Of a stretch of DNA of 44,203 nucleotides, positions 17,562-23,943 are shown piece after piece. The DNA is taken from contig JAVKIA010000020.1 of assembly GCA_031459715.1 (NCBI GenBank), forward strand, positions 1 through 44,203, in the 5' to 3' direction. The translations under genes were made by a program, and so were the position numbers. Below the pieces are notes generated by a model. That model was not told where the DNA came from and did not search any database. It was given only the letters and a program-made list of their open reading frames with translations. The DNA comes from Armatimonadota bacterium (lineage in GTDB: Bacteria > Sysuimicrobiota > Sysuimicrobiia > Sysuimicrobiales > Humicultoraceae). The stretch's first letter is position 1. Each line of letters opens with the position of its first letter.

Positions 17562-18245
17562 ATGATCGGCCTCCTGGTGGCGGCCAGCCTGCCCGGCTCG
17601 GCCCTGTTCACGCTGCGGCACATTGAGGTGGAAGGCGCGCAGCGGCTTTCCGCTGACGCGGTGCGCGCTGCCTCCGGGCTGGTGCCGGGTTCGCGCTCCA
17701 TCTTCACCGTCGACGCCCAGGAGGTGGCGGAGCGGCTGGCGCGCCACCCCTGGATCGCCGCGGCGCGGGTCCGCGCCCGCCCGCCGCATGGGATCCTCAT
17801 CCAGATCCGCGAACGGACCCCCGTCGCCGCCGTCCCCGCTGCATCCGGCTACGCCGTCGTGGATGCTGCCGGCGTGGTGCTGGAGGTGCGGGCGTCGCGT
17901 CCGGAGCTGCTGTTGGTCTCCGAGCGGGGCAGCACGCCTCCCTGGGTTGCCCCGGGAGAGGAGATCCCCTCGGCGGCGGTGCGCGCCGGGCTGCGCCTGC
18001 TTCCCCACCTGCCGCAGGGCCTGCGTGACCTGGTGGCACACCTGCAGGTGACGCGGAGGCAGGAGGTCTTCCTGTATACGGTGGACGGCCTGGAGGTCCG
18101 CGCCGGACCCCTGCGCGGGCTGCGGCAGCGCCTGGCCGACAGCCCAGAAATCCTGCGCACGCTTCGGGCGGGATGGCAAGACCTGGAGTACGTCGACCTG
18201 AGCCTGCCCGATCAGGCCTTCGTCAAGCCGCGCCGCGCGCCCTGA
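17562..18245 (+). CDS. ftsQ: Cell division protein FtsQ/DivIB
   Basis: Bitopic divisome scaffold. From ATG 17562 the product has 227 residues with a very short N-terminal membrane segment (MIGLLVAASLPGSALF), then a POTRA domain (RHIEVEGAQRLSADAVRAAS through IQIRERTPVA) and the FtsQ beta domain (GYAVVDAAGVVLE onward). The cytoplasmic tail found in most FtsQ proteins is missing, and the ATG has no Shine-Dalgarno sequence. In-frame CTG at 17544, seven bases after GGGGGAG (17530-17536), would add LRFVLL and complete the membrane helix, so a CTG start is possible. It lies 19 bp after murB and 257 bp before ftsA. Confidence 0.87.
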   Translation: MIGLLVAASLPGSALFTLRHIEVEGAQRLSADAVRAASGLVPGSRSIFTVDAQEVAERLARHPWIAAARVRARPPHGILIQIRERTPVAAVPAASGYAVVDAAGVVLEVRASRPELLLVSERGSTPPWVAPGEEIPSAAVRAGLRLLPHLPQGLRDLVAHLQVTRRQEVFLYTVDGLEVRAGPLRGLRQRLADSPEILRTLRAGWQDLEYVDLSLPDQAFVKPRRAP

Positions 18246-18290
18246 GGTGTGGGCGTACCTCCCGGAGGGGCACACCGGGCGCTTGCCCAC
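18246..18290 (+). terminator. Hairpin cluster directly after ftsQ
   Basis: Immediately after the ftsQ stop, GGTGTG (18246-18251) pairs with CACACC (18271-18276) around an inner CCTCC/GGAGG stem. The overlapping GTGGGC (18249-18254) could instead pair with GCCCAC (18285-18290). The two arrangements exclude each other. No T tract follows, so this may be a weak terminator, an attenuator or an RNA-processing site rather than a classical terminator. Confidence 0.4.
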
Positions 18291-18392
18291 TGGGTAGAGG
18301 ACCAGTTTGCCTGGACGGCGTCGCGGCGGAGCCAGCCGGGGAGGAGGAGGCGCCGCAGGAGAGAGGAGGAGTCGCCGGAGGAAGCGTTGAAG

Positions 18393-18422
18393 TAAAATTT
18401 GATCGACGCCCCAGGGGCGTCG
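18393..18422 (+). promoter_or_regulatory. Candidate ftsA promoter with 19-nt palindrome
   Basis: TAAAAT at 18393-18398 matches the -10 consensus at 5 of 6 positions in an otherwise GC-rich gap; no good -35 is seen. A perfect palindrome with one central base, CGACGCCCCAGGGGCGTCG, lies at 18404-18422, beginning where transcription would start. It could be an operator for an ftsAZ regulator or a 5-prime stem-loop of the mRNA. The ftsA GTG is about 80 bp further on. Confidence 0.5.
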
Positions 18423-18502
18423 GGGCGACATCGTGCCCATCCGGGGCGGGGAGGGGCCCGGCCCGGAGACGACGGACCTGATACGGACCTGGAGTCGCAC
18501 CT

Positions 18503-19744
18503 GTGCCGAAGAAGGGCCTGGTCGCTGGTCTCGATATTGGCACCACCAAGGTCTGCGCTCTTGCAGGCGAGGTGGATGAAGAGGGAGAGGTCCGCATCGT
18601 GGGGATGGGGACCTCTCCCTCTTTGGGCCTGCGCAAAGGCGTCGTCGTCGACCTGGACGCCACCATCAAGGCCATCGAGGAGGCGGTGGAGCGCGCGGAG
18701 CGCATGGCTGGTGCCCGCTTAAGCGCCGCCTTCGTCTCCGTCTCAGGGGAACATATCGCCTCGGCCAACTCCCGCGGCATTGTCGCCGTCGCCCGCAGCG
18801 ACCACGAGATCGAGGCGGGAGACGTCACCCGGGTGGTGGAGGCGGCGCGGATGAACGCGCTGCCTCCCTCCGACCGCGACCTGATCCACCTGTTGCCGCG
18901 GGACTTCGTCGTGGACGGCCAGGACGGCGTGCGCAACCCCGTGGGCATGTTTGGTGCCCGGCTCGAGGTTGAGGCGCACATCGTCACGGGCCTGGCCACG
19001 ATCTTGGCCAACGTGGCCAAGTGTGTGCAGGAAGCCAGCCTGGAGGTGGAGGCGCTGGTCCTGGAGCCGCTGGCCTCAGCGGAGGCGGTCCTCACCCCCG
19101 CCGAGCGGGAGCTGGGAACCGTGCTGGCGGACATCGGCGGGGGCACCACCAGCATCGGCGTCTTCGTTGGCGGGGGACTCTGTCACAGCGCCATCCTCCC
19201 GGTGGGGGGGACCCACCTGACCAACGACATTGCCGTCGGCCTGCGCACGCCCATCAGCGAGGCGGAGAAGCTGAAGGTCCGCACTGGCGCTGCCTCACCG
19301 CACATGGCGGCCGAGGGGGAGCTGATCGAGGTGGTGACCGTGGGAGACCGAACCCCGCGGATCCTGCCTCGGCGCCTGCTCTGCGAGATCATCGAGCCGC
19401 GGGTGGCGGAGATCATGGGCCTGCTGCGGGCGGAGCTGCGGCGCAGCGGCTACGCCCACCTGGTGCCGGGGGGCGTGGTGCTCACCGGCGGCACCGCGCT
19501 GCTGGCGGGGATCGCCCCGTATGCCGCCGAGGCTCTGGAGCTGCCAGCGCGGGTCGGCGCGCCGGAGCACGTCAGCGGGGTGACGGAGGCGGTGCACAGC
19601 CCCATATACAGCACGGCGGTGGGGCTGGTGCAGATCGGGGCGCGGGAGCGCAGCGGAATGCGTCTACTGCGGCAGGGCAACGGGAGCAGAGGGGCCATGG
19701 GGTGGCTGCGCGGCATCTTTCGCGCCGTCCTCCAGGGCGCCTAG
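18503..19744 (+). CDS. ftsA: Cell division protein FtsA
   Basis: Actin-fold ATPase that anchors FtsZ to the membrane. The 413-residue product shows the phosphate-1 loop GLDIGTTKVCALAGEV, the 1C subdomain region (VSVSGEHIASANSRG), the phosphate-2 loop LADIGGGTTSIGVFVGG, and the adenosine-side VLTGGTALLAG. The C-terminal end is short, with a basic/hydrophobic GWLRGIFRAVLQ that could be the amphipathic membrane-targeting helix. GTG start is preceded by GGAG at 18491-18494. It pairs with ftsZ 123 bp downstream. Confidence 0.95.
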   Translation: MPKKGLVAGLDIGTTKVCALAGEVDEEGEVRIVGMGTSPSLGLRKGVVVDLDATIKAIEEAVERAERMAGARLSAAFVSVSGEHIASANSRGIVAVARSDHEIEAGDVTRVVEAARMNALPPSDRDLIHLLPRDFVVDGQDGVRNPVGMFGARLEVEAHIVTGLATILANVAKCVQEASLEVEALVLEPLASAEAVLTPAERELGTVLADIGGGTTSIGVFVGGGLCHSAILPVGGTHLTNDIAVGLRTPISEAEKLKVRTGAASPHMAAEGELIEVVTVGDRTPRILPRRLLCEIIEPRVAEIMGLLRAELRRSGYAHLVPGGVVLTGGTALLAGIAPYAAEALELPARVGAPEHVSGVTEAVHSPIYSTAVGLVQIGARERSGMRLLRQGNGSRGAMGWLRGIFRAVLQGA

Positions 19745-19867
19745 GGCCAGAGACCGAGGAGTGCCCGGGGCCCCCGGACCCACCTCGCCCGCTCCCGAGG
19801 GGAGTGTGGCGGGGGACCACGGGCAGCGCGGTAGCCAATTCGCGGGGTGGGCTGGGGAGGAGAGGCT

Positions 19868-20923
19868 ATGGGACACACCGAGCGCGATCTGCGCCGCTAC
19901 GCGGCCATCAAGGTGGTAGGGGTAGGCGGCGGGGGGAGCAATGCCGTCAACCGCATGATTCATGCCGGCCTGCGCGGGGTGGAGTTTATCGCCGTCAACA
20001 CCGACGCCCAGGCTCTGGCGCTCTCCAACGCCGACCGGAAGATCCACATCGGCGCCAAGACGACCAAGGGACTGGGGGCCGGCGGCGACCCCACCGTGGG
20101 CCGCCAGGCCGCGGAAGAGAGCAAGGAGGACCTTGCCGAGGCCCTGGAGGGTGCGGACATGGTCTTCATCACCGCGGGCATGGGCGGAGGGACCGGAACC
20201 GGGGGCGCGCCCGTTATCGCCGAGCTCGCCCGCGACCTGGGGGCGCTGACCATCGGCGTGGTGACCAAGCCCTTCTCCTTTGAGGGACGACGCCGCCAGA
20301 CCACTGCGGAGGAAGGCGCGCGCAACCTCAAGCAGAAGGTGAACACGCTGATCACCATCCCCAATGACCGCCTCCTGCAGATCGTGGATCGCTCCGTCAC
20401 CATCGTCGAGGCGTTCCGCGTCGCCGACGACGTGCTGCGGCAGGGGGTGCAGGGAATCGCCGACCTGATCACCGTCCCCGGCCTGATCAACCTGGACTTT
20501 GCTGACGTACGCGCGGTGATGGCGGAAGCCGGCTCGGCGCTCATCGGCATCGGTGTGGCCAGCGGCGAGGACCGCGCCCTGCGCGCGGCCCAGGCGGCGG
20601 TGAGCAGCCCGCTGCTGGAGACCTCCATGAACGGCGCCCGTGGCGTGCTCATCAACGTCACCGGCGGGCTGGACCTGGGATTGGTGGAGGTCTCGGAGGC
20701 GGCGCAGATCGTCAAGGATGCGGCCGACCCGGACGCCAACATCATCTTCGGGGCGGTCATCGACGACAAGGCCGACGGGGAGATCCGCATCACGGTCATC
20801 GCCACGGGCTTCGACGGGGCGCGTCCGGAGGGGAACGGGCAGCCGGAGGAGCCGCTCAGGCTGAAGGAGCCGGTGAAGGTGATCGACGACCTGGACATCC
20901 CTGCCTTCCTGCGCCGCCGCTAA
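19868..20923 (+). CDS. ftsZ: Cell division GTPase FtsZ
   Basis: Tubulin-like GTPase that forms the Z ring. The 351-residue product has the nucleotide-binding [16 protein letters not shown], the tubulin signature GGGTGTGG (residues 106-113), the T7-loop [11 protein letters not shown] and ISIIFGA-like [10 protein letters not shown]. It ends with the conserved C-terminal peptide [14 protein letters not shown], the docking site for FtsA and SepF, both encoded here. The linker before that peptide is short (about 25 residues). ATG 19868 follows GGAGGAGAGG, a strong ribosome binding site. Confidence 0.98.
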   Translation: MGHTERDLRRYAAIKVVGVGGGGSNAVNRMIHAGLRGVEFIAVNTDAQALALSNADRKIHIGAKTTKGLGAGGDPTVGRQAAEESKEDLAEALEGADMVFITAGMGGGTGTGGAPVIAELARDLGALTIGVVTKPFSFEGRRRQTTAEEGARNLKQKVNTLITIPNDRLLQIVDRSVTIVEAFRVADDVLRQGVQGIADLITVPGLINLDFADVRAVMAEAGSALIGIGVASGEDRALRAAQAAVSSPLLETSMNGARGVLINVTGGLDLGLVEVSEAAQIVKDAADPDANIIFGAVIDDKADGEIRITVIATGFDGARPEGNGQPEEPLRLKEPVKVIDDLDIPAFLRRR

Positions 20924-20984
20924 GCACAACGCTGCCAGCTGGTCAGGGGGGCAGGCGGTTCGCATCACTCACCGGGCCGGACCG

Positions 20985-21013
20985 GTGACAATCCCCTGCC
21001 GCCCGTCTATGCT
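20985..21013 (+). promoter_or_regulatory. Promoter of the M50 peptidase gene
   Basis: GTGACA (20985-20990, 5 of 6 to TTGACA) and TATGCT (21008-21013, 4 of 6 to TATAAT) are separated by exactly 17 bp. Transcription would start near 21020, leaving about five bases before the GTG at 21025, so the mRNA would be nearly leaderless. It separates the following genes from the ftsAZ unit. Confidence 0.6.
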
Positions 21014-21024
21014 GGAATTCGTCC

Positions 21025-22116
21025 GTGAGCGCCACACTGCCCGAGGACCTTTCCCCCCAGGCCCAGGAGCTAGCCCGCCTGGTGGCGGCATCCTTCCCCG
21101 TGGAGGACATCCTCTTCGAGGGGGACCGGCCCGCCTTTGTCATCCGCCGGCCCCAGGACGTGCAGTTCGCCTTCGCCGCCCTGCGCCGCCGGCTGGAGCC
21201 ACTGCGCCTGGTACCGGCGCTGCGACGCCGCCGCGGTCGAGATCTGGTCATCCTCCTGCCGGAGCCCCCGCCTCTGCGCACCCGCTGGGGCGTCAACCTG
21301 CTCCTCCTGCTGGCGACGCTGGGTACGACCTTCTACGCCGGCTACCAGCAGGCAGCCTTCCTGGTGCGGGAGGGGCTGATGGGTGACGCCACCAGGGCCG
21401 CCCTGGCGTTCTCCCTGCCCCTGATGGCCATCCTGTTCACCCACGAGATGGGGCATAAGGTGGCCTCCATGCTGCGGGGCATCCGGGCCAGCCTGCCCTA
21501 CTTCATCCCCATGCCGCCACTGCCCACCGTGCTGCCCATCGGCACGCTTGGCGCCGTGATCCTGACGCGTTCCCCGGCGCCGGACCGCAACGGCCTGATG
21601 GACCTGGGCGCCTCTGGCCCGCTGGCGGGGTTCCTGGTGGCCATCCCGGTCCTCATCTACGGCATCAAGCACTCCTTCGTCCTGGAGGCGCTCTCCGGCC
21701 CGCTGGTGAGCATCCCCGACCCGCTGCTGGTGCGGTGGTTGAGCCGGGTGCTCCTCGACGCCCCGCAGGGGAGCATCATCCTGGGCCATCCCACCTACTG
21801 GGCCGGGTGGATCGGCCTGCTGGTAACCAGCCTCAACCTCCTGCCGGCCAGTATGCTGGACGGCGGCCACGCCGTGCGCGCGGCGCTGGGGCCGGAGCGC
21901 CACCGGATCGTCTCCTACGTGGCAGTGGCGGTGGCCCTGGCCCTGGGGTATGTCCCCATGGCCGTCCTCATCCTCTTCTTCAACGCACGCGGCCACCCCG
22001 GGCCTCTGGACGACCTGACACCGCTGGCCCCCTCGCGGATCCTGATGGGATGCCTGCTTGTCGGGATCTTCGCGGTGAGCGCGGTGCCGCTGTGGGCCGT
22101 CCGCCCCGTTCCCTGA
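21025..22116 (+). CDS. Site-2-protease-type membrane metallopeptidase (M50)
   Basis: Intramembrane zinc protease of the M50 family, 363 residues. A soluble N-terminal domain of about 80 residues (EDILFEGDRPAFVIRRP) precedes several membrane helices. The zinc site is H140-E-M-G-H144 and the third ligand is D279 in NLLPASMLDGGH. GTLGAVILTRSPAPDR and DLGASGPLAGFLVAIPV resemble the cyanobacterial/plant EGY-like branch rather than RseP, and there is no PDZ domain. The substrate is unknown; such proteases cleave membrane-anchored regulators or process peptides. It lies 101 bp after ftsZ behind its own predicted promoter and 28 bp before an ABC-2 permease. Confidence 0.9.
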   Translation: MSATLPEDLSPQAQELARLVAASFPVEDILFEGDRPAFVIRRPQDVQFAFAALRRRLEPLRLVPALRRRRGRDLVILLPEPPPLRTRWGVNLLLLLATLGTTFYAGYQQAAFLVREGLMGDATRAALAFSLPLMAILFTHEMGHKVASMLRGIRASLPYFIPMPPLPTVLPIGTLGAVILTRSPAPDRNGLMDLGASGPLAGFLVAIPVLIYGIKHSFVLEALSGPLVSIPDPLLVRWLSRVLLDAPQGSIILGHPTYWAGWIGLLVTSLNLLPASMLDGGHAVRAALGPERHRIVSYVAVAVALALGYVPMAVLILFFNARGHPGPLDDLTPLAPSRILMGCLLVGIFAVSAVPLWAVRPVP

Positions 22117-22144
22117 GGCCAAGAACCCCCAGAGGGGCATCCCG

Positions 22145-23296
22145 GTGATCCGGGTGGCCTGGGCAGTGCTCCGCAAGGAGCTGCTGGAGACGGCCCGGGA
22201 CCGGCGTACTCTGCTGCTCGCGGTGCTGCTGCCGGTGGTGGTCATGCCCGCCGTGGCCCTGGGGCTGCCCGCCCTGGCGGTGCGCGAAGAGACGCGGCTG
22301 CGTCATACCCCCTCCCGCGTGGCCGTGGTGGGAGGCGAGTCCCTGCGTGCCTGGCTGGAGACCGCGGCAGCCCGGGGTTGGATCGAGGTGGTGGCTGTCC
22401 CCGCGGCGGAGGCGGCGCTGCGCCGCGGGGCCGTGCACGCAGTGCTGGAGGCGACTCCGGGGCCCCCGGGGGAGCCGGTCCGCCTGCGGGTCCTCTACGA
22501 CGAAGGCTCGGTGGCCTCGCTCCTGGCCAGGCAGAAGATCGACCGGGCGCTGGCCGAGTTCAGCCTGGCGTACGTAGAGGCGGAGCTAGTTCGCCGCGCA
22601 GTCCGCCCGGAACAACTGCTGCCCCTGCAGGTGGAGTACGCCAGCGTGACGCCGCCGGGCCGGGCGGGAGGGAGGCAGCTGGCCCTGGTCCTGCCGTTCT
22701 TCATGACCGTGTGGATGCTGCTGGGCGGCCAGTACGCGGCCCTTGACCTGGGGGCGGGGGAGCGGGAGCGGGGGACGCTCCCCGCGCTGCTGCTCGCCCC
22801 GCCGGACCGCCTGGCGCTCGTCCTGGGGAAGTTCGGCGCGGTCTTCGTCCTGGCTACGGCTTCGGTGGTGCTGGTGGTGGCCACCGTCCTGCTCTCCCTG
22901 CGCCTCACCTCCGCCGCTTCTGCCGCCCTCCCGGCCTCGGCCGCCGGGGCGCTCCTGGGTGCCGGGCTGGCCTTCGCCGCCTTCCTCAGCGCCCTGCAGC
23001 TCCTGCTCAGCCTGGCCGCCCGCAGCGTGCGCGAAGCCCAGCAGCTCTTCACCCCGGTCTACCTGCTGGCGGTGGGCAGCGTCCTGCTCGCCCAGATCCT
23101 GCCCGAGTGGGGCCAGCGGACCTGGGTCTACGCCCTGCCCGGCCTGAACGGGGCCTTCCTCCTCCGTGCCCTGCTGCTGGACGGTGCCGGCCTCCCGGAG
23201 CTGGTGCTGGGGGTTCTTGTTCTCCTCGCGGCCACCGGGGCCGTCCTGCTCCTCGGCGCCTGGGTGTACAGGCGGGAAAGGATGGTGGCGGGGTAA
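22145..23296 (+). CDS. ABC-2 type permease (NatB-like), no ATPase nearby
   Basis: Membrane subunit of an ABC exporter, 383 residues. The amphipathic N-terminus and first helix (VLRKELLETARDRRTLLLA) is the characteristic ABC-2/NatB opening. A large extracytoplasmic loop of about 130 residues follows (SRVAVVGGESLRAWLE onward), then five or six helices beginning with ALVLPFFMTVWMLLGG; LDLGAGERERGTLPALL is the conserved cytoplasmic coupling segment of this family. No ATP-binding subunit is encoded next to it, so the partner must be elsewhere or the gene is an orphan. GTG start lies 28 bp after the M50 gene, suggesting co-transcription with it. Confidence 0.87.
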   Translation: MIRVAWAVLRKELLETARDRRTLLLAVLLPVVVMPAVALGLPALAVREETRLRHTPSRVAVVGGESLRAWLETAAARGWIEVVAVPAAEAALRRGAVHAVLEATPGPPGEPVRLRVLYDEGSVASLLARQKIDRALAEFSLAYVEAELVRRAVRPEQLLPLQVEYASVTPPGRAGGRQLALVLPFFMTVWMLLGGQYAALDLGAGERERGTLPALLLAPPDRLALVLGKFGAVFVLATASVVLVVATVLLSLRLTSAASAALPASAAGALLGAGLAFAAFLSALQLLLSLAARSVREAQQLFTPVYLLAVGSVLLAQILPEWGQRTWVYALPGLNGAFLLRALLLDGAGLPELVLGVLVLLAATGAVLLLGAWVYRRERMVAG

Positions 23297-23340
23297 CAAT
23301 ATCTGGTACAAAAAAGCCCTTGACCCACAATATCTTGAGA
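23294..23340 (+). promoter_or_regulatory. Paired NrdR-box-like sites
   Basis: ACAATATCT occurs at 23296-23304 and again at 23327-23335, exactly 31 bp apart. Both fit the middle of the palindromic NrdR box (ACACWATATATWGTGT); by my count 10 and 12 of 16 positions match. NrdR boxes typically come in pairs spaced by whole helical turns upstream of nrd genes, as here. The second site lies between the -35 and -10 of the promoter described next, so NrdR binding would block RNA polymerase. Confidence 0.75.
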
Positions 23341-23348
23341 TGTACTAT
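23320..23348 (+). promoter_or_regulatory. Promoter of nrdR-nrdJ
   Basis: TTGACC at 23320-23325 (5 of 6 to the -35 consensus) and TACTAT at 23343-23348 (4 of 6 to the -10) are separated by 17 bp. Transcription would begin near 23355, giving a leader of about 45 nt before the nrdR ATG. This is the best sigma-70-type promoter in the window. Confidence 0.75.
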
Positions 23349-23398
23349 GGCTCTTGCGTCACCGTCTGCCGCTAGCTTCGACCGCGGACCTGGCCAAA

Positions 23399-23920
23399 AT
23401 GCGCTGTCCGTACTGCGAACACGAGGAGAGCAAGGTCCTGGACTCCCGGCCCGTAGAGGACGGGGTGGCCATCCGGCGTCGGCGAGAATGCCTGGGTTGC
23501 GGCCGCCGCTTCACCACCTACGAGCGGGTGGACCACGTCCCCCTGATGGTGGTCAAGCGCGACGGTCGGCGTGAGCCGTTCAACCGCGACAAGATCCTGG
23601 CCGGGCTGGTGAAGGCGGCGGGGAAGCGGCCCATCTCCATGGAGGCGCTGGAGACGCTGGTCCAGACCGTCGAGCGGGAGATCCGCAACCGCGGTGACCG
23701 CGAGGTCCCCAGCGTGCAGATCGGGGAGATGGTGATGGAGCGGCTGCGTCACCTGGACGACGTGGCCTATGTGCGATTCGCCTCGGAGCACCGACGCTTC
23801 CAGGACGTGGACACCCTGGTGGAGGAGATCGAAACGCTCAAGGCCCGCAAGGCGCGCGAGGCCGCTGGCCGCGCGCAGGTTCCCCTGATCCCACTGCCCA
23901 ACGGCACCGAACAGCGGTAA
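23399..23920 (+). CDS. nrdR: Transcriptional repressor NrdR
   Basis: ATP/dATP-sensing repressor of ribonucleotide reductase genes, 173 residues. An N-terminal zinc ribbon (MRCPYC with C3 and C6, then CLGCGRRFTTYE with C31 and C34) precedes an ATP-cone (PLMVVKRDGRREPFNRDKIL onward). The tail after about residue 150 is charged and slightly longer than usual. ATG 23399 is chosen from the family N-terminus; no good Shine-Dalgarno sequence precedes it. It is first in a unit with nrdJ 23 bp later, downstream of paired NrdR boxes, so it should repress itself and nrdJ when dATP is high. Confidence 0.96.
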   Translation: MRCPYCEHEESKVLDSRPVEDGVAIRRRRECLGCGRRFTTYERVDHVPLMVVKRDGRREPFNRDKILAGLVKAAGKRPISMEALETLVQTVEREIRNRGDREVPSVQIGEMVMERLRHLDDVAYVRFASEHRRFQDVDTLVEEIETLKARKAREAAGRAQVPLIPLPNGTEQR

Positions 23921-23943
23921 TCACGCCCAGGGGGGTGAATGCC

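Noticed and set aside
20946-21005. Imperfect inverted repeat (GGGGGGCAGGCGG with CCCCTGCCGCCC) after ftsZ as terminator
   Set aside because: The arms are imperfect with a long loop and no T tract, and the right arm overlaps the predicted M50 promoter spacer.
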